Source: Mixophyes australis
Taxonomy: Eukaryota > Chordata > Amphibia > Anura > Limnodynastidae
Assembly (NCBI GenBank): GCA_036250195.1
Contig: JAVHZZ010000009.1
Coordinates: forward strand, 46,663,061-46,727,060
Length of the DNA stretch: 64,000 nt
Reading direction: 5' to 3'
Below, piece by piece: positions 45,320-57,518 of this stretch. How positions within the stretch are numbered: position 1 is the stretch's first letter; every line of letters starts with the position of its first letter. Below the pieces are notes generated by a model. The model worked only from the letters and a program-made list of their open reading frames with translations. It did no database searches and was not told the origin of the DNA. The position numbers and the translations under genes were made by a program.

Positions 45320-46007
45320 TGTCAGGCGCTGTCCCTGCACTCACCATCAGTGCCAGGGACGGACGCCTTCCTCTGTCGCCTTCCTCTATCTGCCTAGCAC
45401 GGTCCGTTGCTAGGCAGCTGGATGCTGGCCTCTCTCCTCAGGATTGCCGTGTACATGTGTGTCCATCTCGAGTCTCCATTTCCTAACAATGGGACTCACT
45501 ACTTACTGTCTGCAGTCAGCTGTTCGGACCACCTCCTCCACTGCCTCCAATCAGGGACAGGGTACCTCTATTTAAACCTGCCTCTGACACTAGGTAGGCG
45601 CCAGAGTATCTAGGTCTTCCTATGCCACAGCATTCCAGCCTGTCTCCCTGCTCTCTGACTGATCTCCTGTTTACCGACTCGGCTATCCCTGGTTCTGCTT
45701 CTGGATCTCCCTTCGGCCGATTGCTCCCTCTGTATCTGACCTTTGGCTTGTTGACTCCAAATTGCATTACCCCTTGATACCATGTTTGCCGGTACGGTTT
45801 GACCTCTGTCTGCACGACTACGTCTGTTCACCATCCACTCCGCTGATAGCTAACTTGGAGGGCCACGACCTGCACGTCCCTTGCAGCAAACTCCAAACTC
45901 CCTTGTGGGGTCCCTGGCGAAGACCAGGGGCGTGTTTAGACTCTGCGCCTCCTACCTTATCAGCGCAAATATCAGCAAGTGGCCTTCAGTCCCTGTGACT
46001 CGTGACA
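45320..46007 (+). repeat. Solo Gypsy-type LTR, 688 bp
   Basis: Starts TGTCAGGCG and ends CTCGTGACA. Flanked by a perfect 5-bp duplication GTTTG (45315-45319, 46008-46012). Contains acctctatttaaacctg, a TATA-like box, at about 45565. No internal region remains. It is inserted in the degraded LTR element, so it is the younger of the two. Confidence 0.95.
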
Positions 46008-47249
46008 GTTTGTCCTCATGCAGCAAGACAAGAGCAGATGTCTCAGACAACTCAGAATGAGCTGTCATATTCAACATATTGGACTGGGTAGTCCACTTAG
46101 ACATGTCAAACAAGGAGGTCATCTGGTACTGGATGGTCATTCCAGACATTTTAGGCAGGGCAGAACTCGAAGACCAATCGATTAGTTCAGCAACAGCAGT
46201 TCGATCAGATAGCACAGACTGTGTAGTCATCTGTGGATACTCTGTACATGCTGTTATCTCTGGAACCTCTAGGCATAAGGACACGATTAACACAACAGCA
46301 CACACACAATGGCAGGACATAGCTAAGAGCAGGAACCTTCTTTAAAACAGGATTTGACAAGCATTGCCACTGGAACAATCCTTGGAAATAATGCCTGCAT
46401 ATTAATAATTATGATAGATTAGACTCCCTCTGGAAGACTTTGAAGGAATGAAAATATCACTGAAACAGGAGTTGATTCCAGAGCAAGGTTCTCGTCAACA
46501 GGCGAACTGACTGGAGAATGTCCAGCAGAAGGCATTAGGCTTTTGCAGAGGGTATTGCAGAAGATAATGCTCAGAACTGGCACAGGTCAGACATACATGA
46601 TAAATTCTTCTGTGGCTGCAGTCTTCCTCTGACAGACGAGAACGTGGACCTCCTATATGTCTGTTTTTCTGCTTACCTAAAGCCTCAGTCACAATGCAAA
46701 TGGCTGAAGGAGAATCGGGAACCAGAAAATATGTTCTTTGGTTACATAACAATTCTTGGTGCACATTCAAAGTCCCATCTTGAGGTTGGACAAGACCCAT
46801 GGGCAGAATGGGTGCAGAAACAGAAAAATTGGGCTGTCTCTTACGGAAGTTAAAAACATTTTAAGACATGAGACCCCAAAGTCAGGAGAGGTCAGTTGAG
46901 AAGGGAGGAGGATAATATCTAGCTGTAGATGCAGACCAGAAAACAGGAGCCAGGAGAATAATATAAGCAGAGCCAGGAACCAGCAAACTGGTATGATGAA
47001 ATCCAGGTATCAGGAGACAAATAAAAACAGAGCAAGGAACAACAGGTGCAAGCTCAGGAACAAATAGACAGCTATTCAGAGGAAGCCATACCTACACTGC
47101 AGCTCAGGACTCGAAAGCAAGGATGCAGAAAACAGCTCTTCAGATGGAGAAGAAGAAGTCCAAGGATGGGGAAGGAGGGTCCAGATCTCCCCCATCTTGA
47201 ATTAAATAAATCAGACAGACTCTTATTTCAAAGAGGGAAGTTCCTATAC

Positions 47250-47534
47250 CATACTTGCCAACTTATGGCAGGCGGCGTCCGGGAGTTGCTGGGGGGAGCT
47301 GGGCGTGTGGGGGGCAGGGCTCAGAAAATTGCGTCATTACATCACGGGTCATTTTACAGCGGGGGTGGGAGCCAAATGCCGCGATTCTCAGGGAATCACA
47401 GCATTTTGGATTTAATTCTGCCCACTTTACTAGGAAGTGAACAGACGCGGGAGGTTGCCATGTTCTCCTGGGAGTCCGGTAGGCCCGACCGGAATCCTAG
47501 AGTCTCCCGGACATTCCAGGATAGTACAAGTATA
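47250..47534. mobile_element. hAT-type MITE, copy 1
   Basis: Starts CATACTTGCCAACT and ends acaagtata (a decayed GGCAAGTATG). Flanked by tcctatac and ccctacac, an 8-bp target site with two changes. Related to copy 2 over its whole length, including ttttacagcggggg and tttaattctgcccac. Confidence 0.8.
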
Positions 47535-48463
47535 CCCTACACTAAAGAAAACATTAAAGAGCACAGCATGGGGAGAGGTTTTGTAATGCACAGATCTCCC
47601 TCATCTTGGCACCTAGACCATCTTTGTTTGAAAGAGGGAAGTCACCTTTTTCAAATGAGGTTCCCTCTTAGTAGTTATTATCCGGTGATCACCAGACATT
47701 AGCACCCTACACTACAAAAAACATTAAGAAGTCCAGAGAAGGGGGGTTATAATACCCAGATTTTCCCCATCCAATAAACTCAGGGTTACCCTTAGTTTAT
47801 GCATTAGGTTGTCCATTTTTAGCAATGGTATGCCTTGTTGGGCTATCTATTTTATACCTGTACTTTTTATGCATTTGATTGAAAACCATGCAAAATAGCA
47901 AAAAAAAGGATTATCCTTTTTAATTGCAGATTTTATTAGGAAAAACTTTGAATAGAATCCTGCTTTTTGCTATTTTAGAAAAGTGGATTAATGCTAAAAG
48001 ATGCGCAAAGTATTTGATGGTGGTATTTAGAAAATAAATGCACATTTGTTTTTAGTTCACTTTCTTGCAATATCAATAAAAATACATTATTTGCCCACTT
48101 GGGGTAGATTTTTGTTTTTACTGTGACAGGAGGTATAAGCAAATTAATGGTATTTTCTAAAAACTCTAAGTCTTCTGAAAAACAAGGCAATTTGTGTGTG
48201 TACCTGTCAAGAAATTACTGATATTTATATTGGAATGTGCCCAAAGTGTAAAAATAGGTTCATCGGTGAAGGGGTTAAAGGAAGGCATGCACCAAAACAA
48301 AGTGATGCACATTTTTGGTTTCTGTGTACTGACCAAACCTTCTTGAAATATACAGTATTGATAATAGCATGTGCAAAACAGGTGTGAAAGGCTATTTACT
48401 TTATGCAATATGTTATCTATTTATATCCATTTGTACAAAATGAAAAAGATGACAATTACGTAC
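47535..48463. other. Intron; nothing recognised
   Basis: AT-rich; short open frames only. Confidence 0.4.
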
Positions 48464-48569
48464 AATTCTGCAAAGGGTCTTATTTTCATTCACCAGTTTT
48501 TCCAATGACAGCAATTCGATAATTTCACTAGGGAGAAGTGCACCGGCTCTGTCTTGCTTATTGGCTAAT
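48464..48569 (-). CDS. arl13a: ARL13-like gene, exon with the G4 motif
   Basis: The acceptor ..tgttcttctttacag leads to 106 bp, and the donor GTACGT follows ATT. The first base completes a codon from an exon upstream. The next 35 codons read [20 protein letters not shown] and continue with [19 protein letters not shown] is the guanine-specificity motif of Arf-like GTPases, and LSLEKLVNE is characteristic of ARL13. The exon ends in phase 0, as the EPCSA exon at 41710-41894 requires. The earlier exons with the P-loop and switch regions were not found up to 64000; they may lie outside the window. Confidence 0.88.
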
Positions 48570-49055
48570 CTGTAAAGAAGAACATTTAATATGGATATTG
48601 CCTATATATATTCAGTTTGAATAAAAATGTATGTGTAGAAATGGGTACAATATGCAATTCTGCAATCTAACAGAGAGTAGAACAATATAGATATAATAAC
48701 AGAGAGTAGAATAGGATAGATAATTGATAGAAGGGAACACAGACAGATCTGCAAGTGCTGAAACCAGCTTCTCGTCAGGAGAACTCATGATATTAGTGAA
48801 AACTGCTCAGTTACATACAATTCATTAAGTGTTTTCCAAAGGTTGGATCTCCTCTGAACAGACTTCTGTTACTTCATGTTTCCTAGCCTCCTGATATGTG
48901 CAGATATCATGTACTTTGCACTCTAAGAGGTCCGTTCTAGACCCTAAGGCTGCCAGCTCTGGGTACAACAAGCAAAATTGTGACTCCTCCTTTTCCTTTT
49001 TCTCTCTATCCCAAACATCACACCAAAAGAACAGACTAAATATCCGGAGCTTAAT
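48570..49055. other. Intron or 5' flank; nothing recognised
   Basis: A minus-strand frame of 83 codons at 49076-48825 is Lys/Glu-rich and matches nothing. Not accepted as an exon, since no good splice borders or ARL13 motif are present. Confidence 0.35.
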
Positions 49056-49345
49056 CATACTTGCCGAATTCCTCAAGTCGGTGTCCGGGAGCTTCCTGGA
49101 GGAGGTGGGTGTTTGGTGGGGCTATGCCAAGTACACCATTTCAAACCCACCCCGTGACGTAATGACGCATCATTTTACAGCGGGGGCTAAATGCAGCGAT
49201 TCCCTGAGAATTTTCTTGATTTAATTCTGCCCACTTCACAAGGAAGCGGGCAGATGCGGGTGGCTGCCATACTCTCCCGGGAGTCCAGGAAACCTGCCCG
49301 GAATCTGGGAGTCTCCTGGACATTCCGGGAGAGTTGGCAAGTATG
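49056..49345. mobile_element. hAT-type MITE, copy 2, 290 bp
   Basis: Inverted ends CATACTTGCC and GGCAAGTATG, flanked by a perfect 8-bp duplication AGCTTAAT (49048-49055, 49346-49353). Subterminal tccgggag repeats. No coding. Paired with copy 1 at 47250. Confidence 0.95.
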
Positions 49346-49353
49346 AGCTTAAT

Positions 49354-50040
49354 ATTCTTTTAGCTCTAGAGGCATTTTAGTGACATTAAGATGCTTATTA
49401 ATTTGGCAACATACATATTGTAGCCTGATACCTTTTTTATGCACTTGATTTAAGGGCATTATCTGTGTATATTCTAGGATTATTTCAGACTATAGGTGTT
49501 ATGATTTGCATTGCTGGTCAAAACACTTATGTTATTATTGTCACATATACAATGAAATATATGTTATTAATACTCACCACAAGATATACAGAATCAATGT
49601 TTTGCTTTTAATGCAGGATCATTTGTTTGATTGTTATATACCTTGAAGTTTATACACCTTCAGATTCAAAAAGCTTGAAACAGACTCTTTATTAATAACC
49701 CTAGTGAAAAACACCTAAGTATGATTTACTGCCCATATACATAAGCTCACCAACCTGATAAAACTCTATAAATTGTAATTCATGGCATGCCCCACATGCC
49801 ATACTTATACACATTATTCTATACCCCATAAATCGCACTTGCTTCTGGCCGATCACATCCACATAATCCTTCTGCTTAGTTGAGGCATCCCCTGTGTCCT
49901 GGATAAGCCACTTGGTAATCCTTTTATATAGAAACCACAATGCTAAAACCTAGTAGAGGATGCTGGCACCTAAGCAACTCTTATTCCTCAAAATTGGGAG
50001 TAGGGGCAAAGACTTTCAAAAGCATAACACCCCTGATGAC
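49354..50040. other. Nothing recognised
   Basis: AT-rich. A 79-codon minus-strand frame at 49701-49940 and a GTGAGT-like donor at about 49577 were examined and not accepted. Confidence 0.35.
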
Positions 50041-50232
50041 ACTTCACATATAATCACGTGGAGGTTCCATGGTCAACTGTAAGTGCTATTATTAGAAAGT
50101 GGAAGCGTTTAGGAACAACAGCAACTCAACCACGAAGCGGAACACCACGTAAAATCACAGCATGCAAGCTGCATGCAAGCCTCAAATCACCAAGACCAAT
50201 GTCAAACGTTGGATGGAATGGTGTAAAGCACA

Positions 50233-51649
50233 TTGTTAAAGGATTTTTACCTCCTTTTATGGGTTTTAATTTCCTTTATATTCTGGCAAATGTATGTATG
50301 ACCATTTAATACCGTTATATATGACTATTACCGTCAACCAACTCCTCGCAAAGGTACTTCTAAATTAAACTAAGAAACATCATTCTAATATTCCCATAAA
50401 TCCACAGGCTTCAAGAATAACCACCGCAAGATATAACTTCATTTAAAGTGTGTTGTATTATATTATAGAACAATAAACAGCGAAACAATATTTTACACAA
50501 AATATAGATTTTGGTGCCATATATCATTAATTTCCTGTTCTATAAATATATAAGTAATTGTGTGTGTGTTTTGACTAACTATTGTCTAAGGGTGTGTGTG
50601 TGTGTGTGTGTTTTAAGCTATATGTATGTGAATGCATTGTGTAGTGAGGGGGGAGGGGGGAATCCATACAGACAAGCATGCACACATCTCACTCAAAGTC
50701 CAACGGCCATTTTTAACACATGGTATTTCAACCACATACTCAGAGATTCAGATCCACAAACTTCCCTATAAACCAACAGTCCAACAAAATGTTTTATTTA
50801 ACAATCTGATCACTTTCAGAATAATCCATCACTTTCTATTCATTTACATTAAACTGCATAAAGCAAACTGTTTCCATTCAAAAACTCCATTACAGCATTA
50901 AACCAACACAGAATAACAGAACTATGTATAACACCAATGCTTCCATGACCAAAACTTAACCAACACAGAACCATGTATAACACAAACGCCTCCATTTATA
51001 TCAACAATCTATCCCAAACACAACAGGAATTACAGGAATTGTATAGCACTACAGGAGTCACAGCATTGCAACATTATTACAAGTCATAAAACCAACACTG
51101 AACCACAGAACTATGTATAACATAAATGCTTTTATTTAAACCAACAATCTATCCCAACAAGGCATGCATTTATGTAACACGGTCCATACCAAACCAAAAT
51201 CTTTCCAATCACATTTACCATCTGTATTCAAACTTTCATTTCACTTCTGACAAATGATCATTCATTCTCATGTAACATTTATGTATCTAGACTCACTCAC
51301 TCACTCACCTTTCATTCAATTTAAACTCCATCATTCACACTAGTCAGGGACTTTGTATGCCATGCGGTTACTCACTTATATGTATGTTCACCAGGAGCAA
51401 TGGCTGCATGTCCCCTGAGTCTGGGCAGAGAGAGAGCTTATTCCTCTGTGTAAAGTAAAAACCCCCTCTTGTCGGCGGAGACTACCTTCCACAGAAACTA
51501 CTCACAGCATTCATATGCTAATTACTGGCCAAATGAAGACTAGTTTTACAATTATTCTCAAGCCAAATGTGCTAACTCAATTGTGGCTGAATCTGTTCAT
51601 ATGTTATGTTCATATATAACATAATAGATTATTTATATACTCTTCATCA
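50233..51649. mobile_element. Unidentified 1.4-kb insert in Tc1-3
   Basis: It interrupts the transposase between gtaaagcaca and ccaacactgg, with CACA on both sides (50229-50232, 51650-51653). It begins TTGTTAAAGG and ends CTTCATCA. It contains an AATAAA (about 50469), a TG repeat and a G run. A solo LTR of a retrovirus-like element is possible, but no coding was found. Confidence 0.5.
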
Positions 51650-52117
51650 CACACCAACACTGGACTATGCAGCAGTGAAAATATGTTCTGTGGAATGATG
51701 AATCACGCTTCTCTGTTTGGCAGTCAGATGAGCGAGTCTGGGTTTGGCAGATGTCGGGAGAAGGTTACTTGCCTGACTGCATTGTGCCAACTGTGAAGTT
51801 TGGGGGGGGAGGGATAATGGTATGGGGCTGTTTTTCAGGGTTTGGGCTAGGCTCCTTATATCCAGTGAAGGGCAATCTTAATGCTTCAGCATACCAAGTC
51901 ATTTTTGACAATGCTATGCTTCCAACTTTGTGGCAACAGTTTGGAGAAGGCCTCTTTCTATTCCAACATAACTGTGCCCCAGTGCACAAAGTAAGGACTA
52001 CAAAGACATGGTTTGATGAGTTTGTTGCAGAACAACTTGACTGGCCAGCACAGAGCCCTCATCTCAACCCCAATGAACGCCTTTGGGATGAACTTTAATG
52101 GAGATTGCGAGGCAGGC

Positions 52118-53811
52118 TGTCACTCACCGGACTGTGAGTGCTACTTCTAAGGTAGCTAGGAACCGTGTCCGTCCATTATAATGAGGTACTGCGCATGTGC
52201 AGTCCCTTCTAACCTTCAGTTCTGTTCCTTTAACTTAATTGGCTGATCAGGCAACACTCCCTATATTAAGCACCTGTGGTCAATACCACGTTGCCTGATC
52301 TGGGAGTCTCATGGAGTCTCATTCCTCATGAGTCTCTGAAGGTGTTCCAGTGCCTCCTCATGTGTTCAGCTTATGCTGATTCCTGTTTGCCGTTTGTGGT
52401 TTCCAGACCACTTCTACTCCTCGTGTTCCTAGTGACTTCAGCAGCTGATTCCTATCCGCTGCCTCCGTGTATCTACAGTTACAGATTACTGCAAACTCTC
52501 CTGTGTTTCATCGTGACTCCAGAAGCTGATTCCTATCCGCTGCCTCCGTATATCTACAGTTACAGATTACTTCAAACTCTCCTGTGTTTCATCGTGACTC
52601 CAGCAGCTGATTCCTATCCGCTGCCTCCGTGTGTTTAACAAGTTACAGATCTCTCCAACTCTCCTGTGTTACATCGCTACTGTTCCAGCTGATTCCTGTT
52701 AGCTACTTCAGCATGTCTACAGAGTCCTGCTCGTCTCAGCGCTCCAGTCTGCATTCTACCTGCTGTCAGCTGACCCGCTGCCTACTGCTTCTACAGTGTG
52801 TCTATTTGTGTCAACTTGCCTGTTAGCATCGAGTCTACGCTCCTCGGCTTCCAGCTCTGCTACATCGCTTCAGCTCTCCCGTGGTCTCCTGCTGTTCAAT
52901 TCGATATACTACTGCTTCCTGAGTATTTTGTCGTCCTTGCTGGCCTACCTACAGTGCGCTGCACCTACCTGCCGCTTCCATTCTGCAAGGACTTCTCATC
53001 TCGTCAGTTCCCTGCCGCTCAGGTATCCCTGCAGCTATCTCTAACAGCCTGCTCATCTGAACCACGGTATGCATACTTCTCATTGACTGTGCTTGTGTAT
53101 TGCATATCCATCTGGACTGAGTTGTTCTCCCCCGGAGTTTCCATCCTCTGAGACTATTGCTATTATTGACTGTGTTTCCTTTTGCTGGACTATTCTAGTG
53201 ACTTTGTTTATCTGTGCAGTGCTGTTCATTCATTATTATTATTGTGTGCAGTTCAACGTGGGATCAAGTTTAGTGTACCCGTGTAGACTCTGCATTGCAT
53301 TTATCTCCTCGTGTCCTTCCTCACATATATATTCAGTGGTACAACTTGCTAGAGGCAGACCACTGATTCCTGTTTCCCTGTGTCACCAGTTGCATATATC
53401 CTCTCACATAAGCAGTGGTACAACTTGCTACAGTCAGACCACTGACTTCCCCGTTACCTTCACCTGGATTCCATTCCTTCACTACAGACAGCGGTACAAC
53501 TTGCTATACGCAGACCGCTGACTTCCACCTCCTTATTACTCCTGGACTTTCTCTCTCACTATAGCAGTGGTACAACTTGCCGTGCGCAGACCACTGACTA
53601 CCCTCACGTGTCCTTGTCCATCCAGATCCTCGTGTTCAGTTACCTATTGTTTACCAGTGCTGCTAGTCATAGTCTTTCTGAGCATTCTCTAACCATCTGC
53701 TGTTTCCAGTTCCATTATCACCCTGCCACCAGAGTATCATATACCAACTCTACTGCTCTGATAAGACCATCAGCGGGTGATACTGGGTAAAGACTCCTAG
53801 TGCCCGTGACA
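52118..53811 (+). repeat. Solo Gypsy-type LTR, 1694 bp, with internal tandem arrays
   Basis: Starts TGTCACTCACC and ends GCCCGTGACA. Flanked by a perfect CAGGC duplication (52113-52117, 53812-53816). Contains an 81-bp unit three times (gcagctgattcctatccg at 52441, 52522 and 52603) and a 76-79-bp unit four times (cagtggtacaacttgc at 53334, 53413, 53489 and 53565). Also ctgcgcatgtgca (52190-52202), an NRF1-like site. It splits the Tc1-3 transposase. Confidence 0.95.
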
Positions 53812-54041
53812 CAGGCCTTCTCATCCAATCACAGTACCTGACCTCATAAATGCTCTACAGAATGAATGGGCACAAATGCCCAAAGAAGCACTCCAACATC
53901 TTCCAAGAAGAGTGGAAGTTGTTTTCGCTGCAAAAGGAGGAATAACTTCATATTAAAGTATATGTATTTGAATACAATGTCATTACAGTGCCTGTTGGTG
54001 TAATGGTCAAGCGTCCAAATACTTTTGTCCATTTAGTGTAT

Positions 54042-54546
54042 TTTAAGATTCTTGCTCTTATGGGCAAACTTAACCAGCTTCTGTCCACCTGAACTCACCT
54101 TTGGCCGGCACTGCTAAGCATTCTTCCACCCGGTGTCACCTGCTCTCTGTCCCAGATGACAATCTATTATGACTTTGGTCATATTATTGAATCACGACCT
54201 TCTCTTTACTCTGGACTATATAAACACGCTCTGTACACCTATAGGTTTATCTTAGACCCTGTCTAAGTTCTTCTAAGCTCCCTACACTACTATTAAACTA
54301 GTTTTGGTATCCTGGTGCATTTCTATTCTGCTGATATCCTGGTGCAGTTCTATTCCACTTGCATCCTGGTGCAGTTCTATTCCACAGATATCCCAGTGCA
54401 GTTCCTACATTGCTTACCTCTGGTTCTGTGACCTGCTAGCATACCTTGGTATTGTTCCCTGCTGACCATGTGCCTTATTGACTAATAGCATTGCACATTA
54501 TTCTGCCGGTGCCTTCCTTGTACCTCCATTCCAGTACTCCTCGATT

Positions 54547-54590
<44 letters not shown>

Positions 54591-54700
54591 ATTATATATT
54601 CTGACTCCATTCCCGCACACAAATGACACTCAAGACCTACCCCCTACCCCAGGGGTTAGGGGGTACAGCAAACTTGTTCTAGTTTCTGATCATATCCTTA
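54042..54700 (+). repeat. Gypsy-3 LTR remnant
   Basis: Contains three copies of a unit of about 30 bp, atcctggtgcagttctattc (about 54305-54400), and a TA microsatellite (54547-54590). It precedes Gypsy pol remnants on the same strand. LTR borders were not fixed. Confidence 0.5.
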
Positions 54701-54749
54701 ATACTTCCTGATAGTATGCTCTGGACATAGATCCTGCGAGAAATCTGTC

Positions 54750-55760
54750 TCCCCGTGACCTTCTCCAACATATTCTGGGCTGAGTGTAGAAACAAGAGAC
54801 ATTTCAGAGGCAGCTCAGTCAGTGTCTTCAGGGTTTGTCTGCTCACCTGGATATGCTTCAAAATATCTTGGCTACCCCAGCGGTCGTGCTTTCTTCATTC
54901 CAGGCTGCTACTGCTTCAACAAGTCCTTCTCAACTAGGAATTCCAATTCTTTACTGTACAACTCCATTAACTTTAATGGATCTGCCCTTGCTGCAGCTGC
55001 ATTCTACTATTTTACATTGGAGTACTGCTCAATTTTTAACCAGGTGCACAGACTATCGGAATTCTTATCTGAAGAAATTTCTTCCTCTCAACCATTCTTC
55101 TATTCTACTTCATTCTGAATTATCAGCCATTACATCCCAGTCCTCAACTTTTAAGGAAATGTTTAGCAAAGAACAATCTGAGGAACTTCCTCCTCACAGT
55201 ATCTGGGACTGTCCCATTGATTTACTTACTGATTTACTTTTTGAAAAGCCACCTCTGCATTAAAGGGTTTATCTGATCTGGAGACCCAATCCATGTCAGA
55301 ATACATTAAAGAAAATCTCAAGGGAGGATTCATTCGAAAATCTTTCTCTCCAACAGGATCAGTCTCCTTCGTAAAGAAAAAGAATGACAGTCTCTGCCTT
55401 GTATTGATTAAAGAGGCCTCAACTCCATTACAATTAATAATCAACATCAATATCCTTTACCTCTCATCACACAGCTACTCGATCTTCATGGAGCATATAA
55501 TTTAAACCGCATCAGAGCTGGAGAAGCATAGAAAACCGCTTTCAACACCTGCAACAGTCATTACAAATATCTTGCCATGCCTTTCAGTCTCTGCAAATGC
55601 TCCTGCAGTATTCCAAGGATTTGTGAAAGAAATCTACTCTATACCTCAGTAGTGGTCTATCTGGATGATATTTCAATATTTTCTAAGGATATTTCTGCTC
55701 ATTATTTCCACAAGGTTAAGCAATTACTACCACCAGTTTATTCAAGCTTTAATCCAGCTC
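54750..55760 (+). pseudogene. Gypsy-3 gag-pol remnant
   Basis: Gypsy RT pieces in order: FKEMFSKEQSEELPPH and WDCPIDLL (about 55150-55230), MSEYIKENLKGGFIRKSFSP (55293-), then MPFSLCK and VVVYLDDISIFSKD (about 55577-55690). The catalytic YLDD is intact, but stops and frameshifts are frequent. Sequence before 55100 is likely decayed gag and protease. RNase H and integrase are missing. Confidence 0.8.
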
Positions 55761-55899
55761 ATTCAAGGCTATTCATCTATAGTGGCACCAACTAACATCA
55801 ACCAGTTTCTGTGGATGTTTATGTTATAATAAAATAAACTTACAAAGGTTTGACATTCTCTTCTGCCACTTTCTTTCATTGCATTACCCAACACTAATA

Positions 55900-57110
55900 T
55901 CCTGGCAAACTTAGTGTTGGCCTTGGTCATGACAAAACAATGGCCCCCACTCTGGTGATGGCATTGGATGTAGAAAAGGCTATTTATAGAGTTACTTGGC
56001 ATTGTATGCAACATAAATGCAAATGATGGGCATTTGCAGGAACTTTATATGAAGAGTCAGCAACAGTACTCACCAAAGGGATTTTCCTCTTGCACATGGT
56101 TCCAATAATGGAACCAATGACTGCTAAGATATGCAACAGCCCAGGCGGGAATGTATCAAGCTGTGTTTTGTTTTGCTTTATTTGCATTTCTAAATTCTCC
56201 ACACATCACCTCAAAACCACCAGATGTATTTAATAACCCATCCAAGGTGATCCTCTTATGGAATAACCCAGCCTTCTCCCTTTGTCAGAATTACAAGACA
56301 TTCAAGAATTACAAAGTACTATCAAATTTCTTCCAGATATTGCACTTCTTTGGCAAGTCCCAGAATGCTAAATCACTTCCAGCTTTCAACCAGCAGATTA
56401 TAACAATATCTGTAAATTATAAATGTATACAATACTATAGTTACCATGCAAATGCTTAATCAGTACTCCTCACAGGAAACTTTTTACCTCCACTTTAGAA
56501 GTCTAGTCTAAATTTTAATTGACTTTTGGTCTCAGAGTTAACCATCAAAGAATTTTCACATTAAATGGGAGGAGGATATTGGGGAAACCATAGACCCTGT
56601 TGAATAGGCCCTGGATAAGGAATCAAACAGCAAAGAACTCCATATGTGTCCGATAAAAGAAATTTCATAAAATTGTACTGAAGATGGTATTTGGTCTTTC
56701 CCGCTGTATTTACAAGATGTAACCATTGCCTGCAGGAGACGCTATGGGCATGAGGGTACCCTGTCTCACATATGGTTGCACATCGCAAGGTAGCAAAAAT
56801 CTGTCAGGAAGGCTATAGCCTCATTTTATCAATAACAGAAACCCATCTCCATTTTGCTCATTTATGTCATTTCATTCACATGCTTACCCAGACACAACAA
56901 AACATAAAATGGAACTCATTAGTCACATATTGCAAGCAGATAAGTGCCTATTAGCAAGCAGTTTGAAGAATCACAAACTACCAAAACTTATAGCAGCTAT
57001 AAATAGAGTCTGGCAAACAAGTTGCCTTGAACGCATAACTAGCATAACTAAATTTAGCAGCTCCTGGGTAGCTTGGACCACTCATTTAAAGGCCACTTGC
57101 TCATCATTTC
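55900..57110 (+). pseudogene. L1-type LINE ORF2 remnant
   Basis: The RT motif MALDVEKAIYRVTWH (about 55960-56000) is the L1/Tx1 LDxEKAFD block. It is followed by an ALFAFLNSPH reading (about 56165, where the active copy would have the ADD box). The C-terminal L1 pattern has LSHIW at about 56760 and INRVWQTSCLERIT at about 57000. The frame is broken many times. The 5' part is absent. Confidence 0.7.
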
Positions 57111-57518
57111 CAGTCTATTGCATGATTACATTTCTGACATGCGCAGAACCCCAACCCCTTAGACTCTTCCATTCTTTTTTAATTTTCCACTCATCCAGTA
57201 CTAACAACTCTTTTCATCTGAACAAACATGCTGGCGGATTTGCAATGATCAATCAGATAAAGTAAGTGCTGAAAGGGAGTGCAGCAAATGTTTTGCACGC
57301 ACAGTCTTCCCCAGCCTATTCTCTCCGTCTCCGCTACTGCTGAACTTGTAGATATTTCTCAGTAAGAATAAGGTGCGCACTTTTCAATTGTCTGGATAAC
57401 ATCAAAAGATAGTGTATATACGTTCCACATGTATAAGCCTCTTTAATCCTCTCAGCTTGGAGTTAAATCACTTCAATAGGGATTCCAATTTGCTGCACAG
57501 GTCAGAATAAATTATACT

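Larger units (their letters stand above)
44300..47240 (-). mobile_element. Degraded LTR retrotransposon
   Basis: A block at 44705-44750 (cagctattcagaggaagg, ctgcactgcagctcagga) recurs at 47073-47117, consistent with two LTRs of a minus-strand element. On the minus strand the 3' copy would begin TGTTAGGAATC at 44791. The internal region has a gag-like frame at 46800-46495. That frame ends in a degraded zinc knuckle (CLTCASSEH, with the last Cys lost), followed by repetitive sequence. A solo LTR and a minisatellite sit inside. Borders are uncertain. Confidence 0.45.
50041..53950 (+). pseudogene. Tc1-3 transposase, in three pieces
   Basis: Piece one reads VPWSTVSAIIRKWKRLG and then jumps to KLHASLKSPRPMSN and GVKH, showing an internal deletion. 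Piece two resumes at the same codons (HTNTGLCSS-like) and runs through a LWNDESRFSVW-like reading, MVWGCFSGFGLG, FQHNCAPVHK and SPHLNPNERLWDEL (51690-52096). Piece three after the LTR finishes with DLINALQNEWAQMP and AAKGG. The enzyme would be a Tc1-type DDE transposase. Confidence 0.85.
50041..54038 (+). mobile_element. Tc1-type transposon (Tc1-3), split twice
   Basis: The right end reads aagcgtccaaatacttttgt and ccatttagtg followed by TA (54039-54040), a typical Tc1 inverted repeat. The left inverted repeat is missing. The transposase is in three pieces: 50041-50232, 51650-52117 and 53812-53950. They are separated by a 1.4-kb insert and a 1.7-kb solo LTR. Confidence 0.85.

Noticed and set aside
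48825..49076. 83-codon minus-strand frame as an ARL13 exon
   Set aside because: No ARL13 similarity, poor splice borders, and it runs into a MITE.
49570..49640. GTGAGT-type donor with a possible upstream ARL13 exon
   Set aside because: Joining it to the 48464-48569 exon would create a TGA at the junction, and no ARL13 motif precedes it.
52276..53521. Overlapping Ser/Cys/Leu-rich frames of 82-142 codons
   Set aside because: All lie within a solo LTR with tandem repeats. There are no domains, and overlapping frames share the sequence.
54679..54861. 60-codon minus-strand frame as a host exon
   Set aside because: It lies opposite the Gypsy-3 gag-pol region and matches nothing.
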